In this document: piece after piece, positions 44,639-55,400 of the stretch | How positions within the stretch are numbered: position 1 is the stretch's first letter | Layout: each line of letters begins with the position of its first letter | Origin: Coffea arabica | Taxonomy: Eukaryota; Streptophyta; Magnoliopsida; Gentianales; Rubiaceae | Reading direction: 5' to 3' | DNA length: 64,000 bases | NCBI RefSeq assembly: GCF_036785885.1 | Contig: NC_092326.1 | Location: 38,650,287-38,714,286 of the forward strand | Notes under the pieces: generated by a model | Seen by the model: only the letters and a program-made list of their open reading frames with translations | Told to the model about the DNA's origin: nothing | Databases searched by the model: none | Position numbers and translations under genes: made by a program

Positions 44639-45133
44639 TGTTGAATTCAAAGCCAAGCCTCAATTGATGACTTTTTCAAGCCAAAATTGAGGACTTTGAA
44701 ATCTTTGGCCTAAGTTTCTAAATCCCACATCGGTTAAGTTTAACATTTAGGTTGTTTGAGAACTATAAATAGCATCTCAAATAAACCAACACACCAAGCA
44801 AGAGCCAATAACTTGCTTTCTTCTCTCTCTTTGTAATATTTCTTCTAGTGAAATATTAAATTGTCGGTAGTGTCCGAGGACGTAGGCAAATTAGCCGAAC
44901 CTCGTTAAATTCTGGTGTTCTATTTTATTGTCTATTTAGTAGCTATATTTGTAGGTATATTTGTAGTGAGTTATTGTGCAATTAAGTGCATATATAGGTG
45001 ATTCTGTCTAGGAAATTGGTACTTAAGCAGGCCAGTGTGCCTCACCAAATATTTCCTGGGAATTACCATTTTTGCAATTTTAGGTACAATAATTTACTCG
45101 TTATACCTTAACTTTGGTAGGGCTTCCGCAACA
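44639..45133 (+). repeat. Shared LTR between copia copies 2 and 3
   Basis: 495 bp, following the polypurine AAGGTGGAGATT and followed at once by a primer site (45136-45147). TATAAATA is intact at 44764-44771. A few small deletions distinguish it from the 503-bp LTRs. Confidence 0.93.
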
Positions 45134-45263
45134 ATTGGTATCAGAGCTCGAGGTTTCTTAGTATGCTCTGTGGTTGCAGCATGGTCTGATCTTCCACATC
45201 AGAAAAGATTTCTTGGGCTATTGTTACTCTACATTTAGGAGCTACTAAATATAATTTGTAGAG

Positions 45264-48200
45264 ATGGCCGAAAGTAGATCTTCATCTACAATGCAAGCAT
45301 CAACAAGCTCGTCATTATCTATTATGGCGAGAAATGTTATGACGAATACAAAATTAAATGTGGAGACATTTGATGGTACCGGTCATTTCGGCATGTGGCA
45401 AAGTGAGATTCTAGACGCGCTCTTTAATCAAGGTCTAGACATTGCCATCGAAAAAGAGAAACCAGAAGAGATTGAAGAGAAGGAATGGAGGACGCTAAAT
45501 CGTTTAGCGTGTGGTACAATTCGATTGTCTTTCAAGGGAACAAAAATATGTGTTCTCAAAAGAAACCTCTGCAAATAAATTATGGACTGGATTGGAGGAG
45601 AAGTTCTTGAAGAAAAATTGTCAGAACAGGCATGAAGAAGTTTATTTCGCTTCACTTATGTTCCTGGCACAACTCTAAGTGATCACATCACTAATTTCAA
45701 TCAGTTAATCACTGATCTGATGAATTTAGATGTGACATTTGAAGACGAAGATTTGGCTCTCATGTTGTTGGGATCTCTTCCTGAGGAGTTTGAGCATCTT
45801 GAAACAACTCTACTCCATGGAAAAGCTGAGGTGTCCCTCAGTGAAGTTAGCTCTGCCCTGTACAGCTATGAGCTCAGAAGAAAAGACAAGCAAAATAGCA
45901 GAGATGGAGCAGCAGAAGCTCTGGTAACTAGAGGACGCTCACAAAACCAGAGAAAGGGGACGAGAAGAAGATCCAAGTCAAGAGCCAGACTAAGTAAAGA
46001 TGAGTGTGCCTTTTGTAGAGAGAAAGGGCACTGGAAGAAGGACTGCCCAAAACTGAAGGGTAGACCTGACAAAGAAAAAGCTGTTGCGGATTCAAATGTA
46101 TCTGAGTGCATTGATCAAAACTCAGATTTTTCATTAGCTGTCATGCCTACTGGTCATTCTAGTACATGGCTATTGGACTCAGGTTGTAGCCATCATATGA
46201 CGTCCAATAGAGAATGGTTCTTTGATTTCAAGGAAAAAGAAGGTGGAGTCGTCTACACGGCAGATGAGACCACATTAGCAACAAATGGGGTTGGTTCAAT
46301 TCGGCTGAGGAATCAGGATGGATCAATTAAGATTCTAACTGATGTCCGATATGTGCCAGAATTGAAAAAGAACCTCATTTCTGTGGGAGTACTAGAATCA
46401 ATGGGCTACAAGGTGTCGGCATATAATGGAGTGATGAAAATCATTTCAGGTGCATTGGTGCTGGTGAAAGGAATCCGAAAAAATAATAACTTGTATTACT
46501 ATCAAGGTAATGCAGTTGTTGGAGTAGCGGCCGTGGCTTCCAGTGATGATCGAGAATTGAAAGTAACCAGATTATGGCATATGCGCTTAGGGCATGCCGG
46601 AGAAAAATCTTTGAATCTTCTGATGAATCAAGGACTATTAAAAGGAGCCAGTGTTTGCAAGTTAGATTTTTGCGAGCATTGTGTCAAAGGAAAGCAGACA
46701 AGGGTAAAATTTGGCACTGCAATTCACGATACCAAGGGTATTTTGGATTATGTGCACTCTGATGTGTGGGGACCTTCCAAAACAACTTCTCTGGGAGGCA
46801 AGAATTATTTTGTTACCTTTGTCGATGACTTCTCTCGAAGAGTATGGGTGTATACTATGAAGGCGAAAAGTGAAGTATTGGGAATTTTCATCAAGTGGAA
46901 AAAGATGGTGGAAACTCAAACAGAAAGAAAGATCAAACGCCTTCGAACAGACAACGGAGGTGAATACACTAGTGATCCGTTCATGCAGGTCTGTGAAAAT
47001 GAAGGCATTGTTCGGCACTTCACAGTCAGAGATACACCACAGCAAAACGGGGTGGCAGAGCGTATGAACCGGACATTGGTGGAGAAAGTTCGGTGTATGT
47101 TGTCCAATGCTGAGTTGGGCAGACAATTTTGGGCTGAGGCTTTAGCATATGCAAATCACCTCGTTAATCGCTTACCATCAACTGCTATTGGCGGCAAAAC
47201 GCCATTAGAGAAATGGTCGGGAAAACCTGCTACAGATTATGATTCCTTACATGTGTTTGGTTCTACTGCATATTATCATGTTAAAGAATCAAAGTTGGAT
47301 CCAAGGGCGAAGAAGGCGCTCTTTATGGGGATCACAACAGGCATTAAAGGTTATCGCCTTTGGTGTCCCGAAACGAAAAAGATAGTTTTCAGTAGGGATG
47401 TCACCTTTGATGAATCTACCATGTTAACAAAGGTAGATGTACAGCAGAATGATAGTACTCCCCAACGGGTGGAGAGCACTCCTAAGCAGATGGAGTTTGA
47501 AAGAAGCATTATCAGACCAGCAGTGGATATCGGAGTAGATGAAAGGACTCCTATGGTAGAAGAAGAATCAACTGAAGAAAATGTTCCAGTTGAAGAACTT
47601 TCACAGCAACATGAATCAATTGCAACCAGTAGGCCAAAGAGGACAATCAGAAAACCTGCTCGTTTTGCTGATATAGTGGCCTATGCATCCCCAACCATAA
47701 ATGTTGATATTCCTGCCACTTTCAATGAAGCAGCTCAAAGTTCGGATAAAGAAAAGTGGAGGATTGCAATGGATGAAGAAGTACATTCCCTTCATAAGAA
47801 TCAAACATGGAGGCTAACCAGTCTTCCAAAGGGAAAGAAGGCAATCGGATGCAAGTGGGTATATGCAAAGAAGGAAGGATTTCCTGACAAGTCTGGTGTT
47901 CGCTACAAAGCAAGATTGGTGGCTAAAGGCTACGCTCAGAAGGAGGGAATTGATTACAACGAAGTGTTTTCTCCAGTCGTGAAACATTCCTCCATCAGAA
48001 TTTTATTGGCTTTGGTAGCACAATTGGATCTGGAACTTGTCCAATTAGATGTAAAAACTGCGTTTTTACATGGTGACTTGGAAGAGGAAATCTACATGAC
48101 TCAGCCAGAAGGATTCAAAGTTGCTGGTAAAGAAAAGATGGTATGCAAGCTTGACAAATCGTTGTATGGATTGAAGCAGTCTCCAAGACAGTGGTATAAG

Positions 48201-49205
48201 CGATTTGACAAGTTTATGATGGGGCAAAGGTACACAAGAAGCAAATATGATGATTGTGTATATTTGCGCAAGCTACGAGATGGATCCTACATATATCTTC
48301 TTCTTTATGTTGATGATATGTTGATAGCTTCCAAGGATCAAGATGAGATTGAAAAATTGAAATCTCATTTGAGTCGGGAGTTTGAAATGAAGGATCTCGG
48401 CGAATCCAAGAAAATTCTCGGCATGGAGATAAGTAGAGATAGAAGATTGGGGAGGCTTTATTTGACACAGAAAGAGTATCTTAGTAAAGTATTAAAGAGG
48501 TTTGGTATGAATGAAAAGACTAAACCTGTTAGTACTCCACTTGCTCCTCATTTCAAGTTTAGTGCATCGTTATCTCCAAAGAATGATGCAGAACGAGAAT
48601 ATATGGCAAAGGTACCGTATGCAAATGCGGTGGGTAGCTTGATGTATGCTATGGTGTGTACAAGGCCCGACATTTCACAAGCAGTTGGAGTTGTGAGCAG
48701 GTACATGCATGATCCTGGCAAGGAGCATTGGCAAGCTGTGAAATGGATTTTACGGTATATTTTGAACACCGTAGATGTTGGATTAGTATTTGAGCGGGAT
48801 GAGAAGATTGGTCAAGGCGTAGTTGGATATTGTGATTCCGACTACGCAGGAGATCAAGATACACGTCGATCAACGACTGGGTATGTTTTTACACTTGCTA
48901 AGGCACCAGTCAGTTGGAGGTCTACCTTACAGTCAACAGTTGCTTTGTCTACTACAGAGGCGGAGTATATGGCAGTTACGGAAGCTGTTAAGGAAGCAAT
49001 TTGGCTTCATGGATTGCTTGATGAATTGGGAATTGGACAGAAGTCTATCAAAGTTCATTGTGATAGTCAGAGTGCTATTCATTTAGCAAAGAACCAAGTT
49101 TATCATGCAAGGACGAAGCATATCGACGTACGGTATCATTTTGTGAGGAAGATTTTGGAAGATAGTACGATACTACTTCAAAAGATTCAGACCAAGGAGA
49201 ATCCT
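45264..49205 (+). pseudogene. Copia gag-pol of copy 3, frameshifted and truncated
   Basis: Three small deletions (about 2, 5 and 2 bases, 45524-45642) shift the frame in gag; the frame returns and stays open to the break at 49205. The frame then runs a few codons into NLR sequence. The zinc knuckle is normal (CAFCREKGHWKKDC). It lacks the C-terminal end of RNase H. It is non-functional. Confidence 0.92.
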
Positions 49206-51695
49206 TTTCAGCTGCCGAAGTAGCTCTAACTCCAGTATCTTGAGCTTCTGAAATTTGCCAGCATTGAACTCCAATTGGTCCCCATTGTAGGCGTCAAGCA
49301 GCTGGAGTTCTAGTAAATTAGGAAGATCTTGAAGGATATTAATGGGATTGTTGCACTGTTGATCCAGCTGAGACCACTTTAGACGAAGCCTTACCAGATC
49401 GTGAAGTTCGGAAATCCAGACAGGCATCCTCTCCAGCCTTCCATTCAAATATAAACGCTGGAGTGGAGGAGGATGTGAAATTTCTGGCATGTCTAGAACT
49501 CCCGCCTCATTTTCTGCTGCCACATTCAAAGAATGCAAATTTCGCAGCATTTGAATAGTCTCAGACAAGATCCTTCCATCTTCTTTGCGCAAACCCATGA
49601 TTCCCAGCCTTCTCAGTTCTCTGAGGTCTCGCATTGCAACAATGATTTTGTGATTTTTATTGACTTGCACAAACAGTAGCTTGCGAAGATTGGCCGACCT
49701 CGTGATCTCTCCTGCGACCTCAAATCCTTTAATTGTGTTAAATGCCACATAATCTTCAATGTCATATCTGTAAACAAGTAAGTAACGAAGCTTAGAAAGA
49801 TGGCATATTTCTTTTGGCAGTGTTCTGACTAATGTTTGTTTGAGGTCCAAGGTTTCAAGGTGCTTAAGCTTTCCTATTGATTTCGGAATGCTTCTGATTC
49901 TTGTATTCCTCAAACACAAGTACCTCAACAACAATAGTTCTTCAATGTCTGCAGGAAACATGTCCAAGTTTGCACCCTCCAGATGCAATTCCCTCAACAT
50001 CTTTAAGCTTGAATAGCCAATTGGAATGGAGTGCTGGCATGGTGCTGATCGGCCAAACTTTAACAAAGCGCGAGCACGAAGATTTGGACACAGCTGGCCT
50101 AGATCACCTGTATGAATCGATATTCGCCTGACCCTCTCCTTACTGATGTCAAACGTACCTTGATCCGGATAAACTTCACAAAAGTTTTCATCTTGAAGCT
50201 GTGAGAGAACAATCTCATGAATAATATTTTGAACATGACAAGTTCTTGGTCTCCCATCGATGTCCATTTGCCACACCTGAACCAAGTTTCTTTGAATGAG
50301 CTCGTTCAGGTATTCTTCCCCCAAATCTTCGAGTTCTTTTCCATTGTTCCCTTCTGTGATGAAGTCTTCTGCTATCCATAACCGTATTAGCTCTGTGCGC
50401 TGGATGGGGTGATTAGGGGGAAAAGTATTCATCAACAGAAAACAGTTTTTAAGATGGTAAGGTAAGTCATCATAACTAAGAATCAACACTTTTGCAATAT
50501 TTGCAAGCCGGCCATGGCTTGTCAGTTCCGATGCAAGACTATCACGCAATTTTTTCCATTCAGGTTCCCTTTCCCCCTTAGTTGACAAAAGGTGACCAAT
50601 TTCAGTGATTGCCAATGGTAGCCCTTCACATTTTCCTAGAATTTCATTGGACAGTGTAGCTAAAGCTGGAGGGCATATACGAGATCCTGGAAAGGCGATT
50701 CTGTGAATGAGTTCCTTAGCCTTTTCTAGAGATAGATGCTGAATGGGATGGACATCAACGGATCCATCTTTCAGTGAATAGGCTATATCCCCTCTTCGCG
50801 TAGTGATGATTATTCTACTCCTATTCCTTCTTGGCAATGCTAACATAATAGATCTCCAAACATCATCAGCCCACAGATCATCGAGGACGATTACATACCT
50901 CTTATCCAGCAAATACTCCCTAATGAGGTTGATGTAGTGTTCCGAGCTTTGCTGCTGGGGAGCTGGGGCCGTTTCCGCCCTGGAGCTGCATCTGCATAGT
51001 TGATCTAACATGTTCCGCAAGATCTCCAATTTCTTCTTGGACTTTGAAACACTGATCCATGCGGAGCAACCGAAGTCTTGTTTTACTGCCTCGAATACTT
51101 GCTTGGCAAGAGTAGTCTTGCCAGATCCACCCATGCCCACAACAAACATGACCTTGTGCTCATCCACCATATCCAGTGCCCACGCCATCAGCATGTCCCT
51201 ATCTTCCTCGAAGCCCACGACGTCAGCATCTGCAAGGAACAAAGGAGCAATCCTTGGATGAAGATGTGAGTAAACACGGTTTGTAGTTGGACTTGGTGGT
51301 AAGGCAGCTTGGGACGAATTTGCAAGTTGGTATCTTTCTCTGCCCTTGTTGATTTCCTCGAGAGTTGATTTGATATCATTTATCTGATCGGCAATTGACC
51401 GGTATGCCCGCCGCCTTGTCACCGATAATGCCCTGCCATTTTCTGCCTTGTGATGATCAAAAAGGTCAAGAATGTCGATGATGTCATCAGCTGCATCTTG
51501 AACCTTTCGAACCCAATCCAGAATTTGTTGATCTTGGACCGCTCTTTGATGAGCTGCACTCAGAAATGCTGTTATAGTACCCAGTTCACTTCTCAAAGTC
51601 CTGATCCCAGTATCAACTTTCTTTGGCAACTGCAATTCTCCCGTTAGAAAAGCATCAAGCTTTGCGAGAGCAAATTCCACACAAGGGTCTGTCAT
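49173..51695 (-). CDS. CC-NB-LRR resistance protein, C-terminally truncated (840 aa)
   Basis: Intracellular immune receptor of the Rx/RPM1-like CC-NLR type. The N-terminal coiled coil (about 1-120) has a degenerate EDVID-like DAADDIID at 67-74. The NB-ARC domain shows P-loop GMGGSGKTT (187-195), kinase-2 VIVLDDLW (268-275), RNBS-B IIITTR (295-300), GLPLA (358-362) and RNBS-D CFLLMNTFP (418-426). The MHD position reads VQN (488-490). LRRs start near 560. The frame is intact, but the last ten codons and the TAG come from antisense copia sequence (49173-49205), so the rest of the LRR domain is missing. RPM1-type proteins usually exceed 900 residues. The start at 51695 lies about 60 bases after a TATAAAT. 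Probably a broken allele; stability or activity of the short form is unknown. Confidence 0.88.
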   Translation of the reverse strand: MTDPCVEFALAKLDAFLTGELQLPKKVDTGIRTLRSELGTITAFLSAAHQRAVQDQQILDWVRKVQDAADDIIDILDLFDHHKAENGRALSVTRRRAYRSIADQINDIKSTLEEINKGRERYQLANSSQAALPPSPTTNRVYSHLHPRIAPLFLADADVVGFEEDRDMLMAWALDMVDEHKVMFVVGMGGSGKTTLAKQVFEAVKQDFGCSAWISVSKSKKKLEILRNMLDQLCRCSSRAETAPAPQQQSSEHYINLIREYLLDKRYVIVLDDLWADDVWRSIMLALPRRNRSRIIITTRRGDIAYSLKDGSVDVHPIQHLSLEKAKELIHRIAFPGSRICPPALATLSNEILGKCEGLPLAITEIGHLLSTKGEREPEWKKLRDSLASELTSHGRLANIAKVLILSYDDLPYHLKNCFLLMNTFPPNHPIQRTELIRLWIAEDFITEGNNGKELEDLGEEYLNELIQRNLVQVWQMDIDGRPRTCHVQNIIHEIVLSQLQDENFCEVYPDQGTFDISKERVRRISIHTGDLGQLCPNLRARALLKFGRSAPCQHSIPIGYSSLKMLRELHLEGANLDMFPADIEELLLLRYLCLRNTRIRSIPKSIGKLKHLETLDLKQTLVRTLPKEICHLSKLRYLLVYRYDIEDYVAFNTIKGFEVAGEITRSANLRKLLFVQVNKNHKIIVAMRDLRELRRLGIMGLRKEDGRILSETIQMLRNLHSLNVAAENEAGVLDMPEISHPPPLQRLYLNGRLERMPVWISELHDLVRLRLKWSQLDQQCNNPINILQDLPNLLELQLLDAYNGDQLEFNAGKFQKLKILELELLRQLKRILLGLNLLK

Positions 51696-51755
51696 GATTT
51701 TTCTTTTGCTAGATGAATATGAGTTGATATAAAAATTGCAAAGAATCTTTACTTC

Positions 51756-51888
51756 ATTTATAGGGTTTTCAGCCCCGGCCGGAAACTGCAGCGTGTTACA
51801 ATGTCCTTGACTTTAAAGTCAATTTTTTTTTTTATTTACTTGTGAAGTTGCTTTTAATACTACAGTAGTTTATTTTCCTCAAAGTCAA
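51756..51888 (-). promoter_or_regulatory. NLR core promoter with W-box palindrome
   Basis: TATAAAT (minus, 51762-51756) is placed correctly for the ATG at 51695. Upstream, 51807-51822 is the perfect palindrome TTGACTTTAAAGTCAA, carrying two TTGAC W-box cores in opposite orientation; another TTGAC (GTCAA on plus) is at 51884-51888. W-boxes bind WRKY factors and are common in defence-gene promoters. Confidence 0.5.
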
Positions 51889-53282
51889 AGTCGTCTGCCT
51901 TCTAATTTTAATTTAGTTTTGCCATTTTATTGTTACTCTCTGCAATGTAGGTCAATCTCGGGTTTGTTGTTGCTTATTTTCTCCTCTACCAATGAGAAGG
52001 AAAAAATGTTCGCCGGGTCAAGAATGCAAAATTTTCCAGGTTCGAGGAGGAAAGCTTCCAATTAAGACTGAGTGCAATATCAAGAAAGAACCAACACGCA
52101 AGTAAAGAAGATTCCGCGGTTTGACGAACCCCCCTCTTGGCCCCCAAATAAATTAGAAAAAAAGAAAGATTCCATGGTGTTATGAAGCATTACATGCTGA
52201 TATTTAAGATTTTTTTTTAGTTTTTGAGTTTTCTGATGCGTATTTTTTTTAATGCTATAGTCTGAGATTTTAGGTTTTTTTTTTTTTTGGAAAAATTATG
52301 AAATGATATAACAAAAATTCAAATGTGAGGGGACCATCAATAACAATGTATGCATTTACATGTACATGGTTATAGATTTGATGCGCTATGGGCATCAATT
52401 AGAAAAAGTATACCTTATCCATTATATGTGTGTGTGTGTGTGTACTTTTTTGGATTTGTTTAAAGTGTCAAGTGTTAATGTTTGGAAAAAAACTAAAAAC
52501 AAAATTATATTAGCAAAAATGTTTAAGCACAAGGAAGGGACAATCAATGTAATTGTATGCACTCACACACACACACACACACATATAATGGATTTGGTGC
52601 ACTAATACATGCCCAATGAACACTCATTATAAAAACATTTACTATTTATTGTTTGGGGGCACTTTTGTTAGATCAAATTAAAATTGTTTGTTTGTTTGCC
52701 TTCAATGTCACTATGGTTGACTAAAATCCTCAGCTCAACTTTTGAAAAAATTGAATGCATAATTTGTAAATATGCCATCTTAAAGGGTAGTGATAGTGGT
52801 AGCCAGAAGAAGATGATGAAGGGGAAGAGAAAGATTTAAAGGGAAAAAATGATTGAAAAAAAAAAGATAAAAACCAAGAAAGGTACAATTATCATTGGAA
52901 GAAGAAAGATAAGGCTTCTAGGTAATTTCGCAAGGCTTACAATATTCTTTAAACTGAGTGAATATTAGTTGATTCCCCTTTCTCAAAATCTACTCAAAAC
53001 TGAACCCTACTTATGAATTTTGTATGACATCGAAGGGGCACTTTTGTTCCCCAAGGTACAAAAAAAAGGGGTAAATTGATAATAAATAAAATCAAAGCCG
53101 ACAAAGTGAGACAAGAGTACAAAGTTAATTGCATGTAATTTACCCTTTTGTTAATTAAATGAGCGGGGTCAAATGTGGCTAGCACCAATCGTCAATTTGC
53201 GCGTAAATGCTACGCGGCTCACGACTGGAACATTCACTTTCACTGGAATAAGAATCTTTGATTTTTTTTCAGGTACTTAAAC
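51889..53282. other. Intergenic sequence with an inverted repeat around microsatellites
   Basis: No gene recognised. ATCCATTATATGTGTGTG (52415-52443 region) and its inverse ending ACACATATAATGGAT (52563-52593) flank about 120 bp. Direct repeats of GGGAC.ATCAAT occur near 52330 and 52537. Confidence 0.5.
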
Positions 53283-53860
53283 CTAGAGATGTAATCGAAC
53301 CGAGCTGCTCGCGAGCAGTAGCTCGCGAGCAGCTCGGTCAAAAGCTTGACTCGAACTCGGTCAAATCGAGTTCGAGTCGAGTTCGAGCAACTCGATAAGG
53401 CTGTCGAGTCTAGTTCGAGCATCCAGAAGCGATGCTCGAAGGCTCGACGAGCCTTATCGAGCATTTTAATTTTAATTATTTAATATTTTTAATTTTAATT
53501 ATTTAATATATTATTATTATAAAATTATCCTTATACCCAAAAGAATTGTCAAATTTACGAAATGTTTCAAGTTATATAAAAATTTTAAAAGGGCAATAAT
53601 GTCTTTTTGCTTAAAAAATATTAAGAAAATAAAATTTAATAACTCGAGCTTGAACGAGCTCGAGCGAACTCGATAAGGCTAGAATGGACTCGAGCCTATG
53701 CGAGTCGAACTCGAGTACTGCGAGCAAGTTTCGAGCTCGAGCTCGAGCTCGACTCCAATAATACTACTCGCTCGAGCTCGAGCTCGAGCACTCTAGCTGT
53801 ATGTCGAGTCGAGCTCGAGTATGGCGATACTCGAGCTCGACTCGACTCGATTACAACCCT
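53283..53860. mobile_element. hAT-type MITE rich in GAGCTCGA repeats (578 bp)
   Basis: Perfect 8-bp duplication ACTTAAAC at 53275-53282 and 53861-53868. Terminal inverted repeats share TGTAATCGA (left AGAGATGTAATCGA, right read outward-in AGGGTTGTAATCGA). Both subterminal regions consist of overlapping CGAGCTCGAG units. No coding capacity. Confidence 0.85.
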
Positions 53861-53868
53861 ACTTAAAC

Positions 53869-54803
53869 CACAATAAATACTTTGACAAGTACAAATCATA
53901 CTTGGAAAAAGGTATCATCCGTTTGGTCTACTATTTACACTTGTTTTTTGTTGAAATGCATAATAGCAAATGCTTTAAAAAGTAGCTTTTAGACTAACAA
54001 CTTTTGTTTTTCAGTAAGTAGATTCACTAGAAATTCAGTTGAAAAATATGTAAATTACAGATACTGTAATCTTGAAAAGTCTAGCAATTTCAATCATGAA
54101 TTCTTCCAATTATATATATTTCTCATATATATCTTTGAGTGATGATTTTTTTCTTTTTTTTTAAAAAAAATTTTAAACCAAAGTGCCATTACTTGTTTCT
54201 TATTTCCTCAACTTACATGGTTTGTTTCATCCTTTGCTGTTTAATGCATTTTTATGTTAGCAACCTAATTCCTTTTGCGTCACATTATGATCTTGAAGTA
54301 CTTCATTTAGCCATAATGATTAGCAAATCACTTCTATACAACTTAAAAAATGGATTGGTGAAGTACATCAGAAATGAATGACGTCCATCATTAATAATGT
54401 CATAATCAACACTTAATGTCCAATTAATGTAAATCTAATAAATTACAGAAGAAAACCGTGCAACATTTATTCAAGTTTTTGCATTAGTTTAAACAATGGG
54501 TAACCTGTATAGCTAATTTAATCCCAGAAAGAGTCCAGTTTTCCACATTAATCATTTTTGGATCGATATAGTTAGGGCTATAGGGGTTTATCTTACGAAA
54601 TAGAAGTTCAAAATGTTTCTAACATGCAACCTTTCACTAAATCTCTTTCAGATTGTGAACTAGTTATTAACGGGTAGGGGCCATGCCAAATCTCCTACCA
54701 CGTGAAGGTGGGTTTTCATTTTTTTTTTTTTATTTTTGTTAAAAATTCATACTAGTTCTTAACCAAGAAGGACAAAGTCAATGGAAATATAGAATAAAAA
54801 TAG
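53869..54803. other. AT-rich intergenic sequence
   Basis: No gene recognised; 54285-54400 resembles 26770-26960. Confidence 0.5.
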
Positions 54804-55263
54804 TTAAATTATACTTTACTCTCCTACAATTTAGTGGCTTCGCACTTAACTCTCTTATAATTTCAACATCTATAAATAATATTCTCATAGTTTGGATTAA
54901 AATGTCAAAATAAGAAAAATCACCTCTGTAATGAAATTAGATGAAATGTCAAGATTATCCTCATCTAGAAACTGTAATGATTGAAGTGGACAAAAATTTA
55001 ATATAGCATACGATACACTTTAATTTCCTATGATTTAGCAGTTTTTATTATAACCTTTTATGGTTTCAAAATCTACATAACTCCCTCGTGGTTTACAAAT
55101 AATTAAATTTCATATTTTAGTTGACTCTATAACAGAAGGTAAGTCTTGTCATTTTGATATTTTAGTTCAAATTATGAGGGTCAAATATAGTTATTGAAAT
55201 TATATGAGAGTATATGTGGATAAGAGCTAAATCACTGGGGAGAAAAGTGTAATTTATCCTTAA
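54804..55263. mobile_element. MITE-like element with TTA.GATAAATTACACTTT termini
   Basis: Left end TTAAATTATACTTTACTC and the inverted right end TTAAGGATAAATTACACTTT form imperfect terminal inverted repeats. A second similar left terminus inside (about 55010) suggests nesting. Confidence 0.55.
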
Positions 55264-55400
55264 TAATAAAAAAAAGAAGTAAATACAACCAACTGAAGAC
55301 ATTTGGAATAATATTGGTTAATTTTAAATATAACTACTATTTAATAAATTTAATTAATGTTATCTAATACTACTTATTAGTTAGTTTAGTTCAAATATTT
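55168..55400. repeat. Second copy of the 2-235 repeat
   Basis: Same orientation and nearly identical to 2-235; similarity stops at CAAATATTT. Confidence 0.75.

Larger units (their letters stand above)
39877..45133 (+). mobile_element. Tnt1-like copia, copy 2
   Basis: 5' LTR 39877-40379, primer site TGGTATCAGAGC 40382-40393, intact polyprotein, and a 3' LTR 44639-45133 that is also the 5' LTR of copy 3. Left flank is GGCTC; no matching duplication exists because the right side is joined to copy 3. Confidence 0.93.
44639..49205 (+). mobile_element. Tnt1-like copia, copy 3, truncated at the 3' end
   Basis: Shares its 5' LTR with copy 2. The internal region matches copy 2 until 49205 and then switches directly to NLR sequence. 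The last part of RNase H, the polypurine tract and the 3' LTR are missing. Confidence 0.92.
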
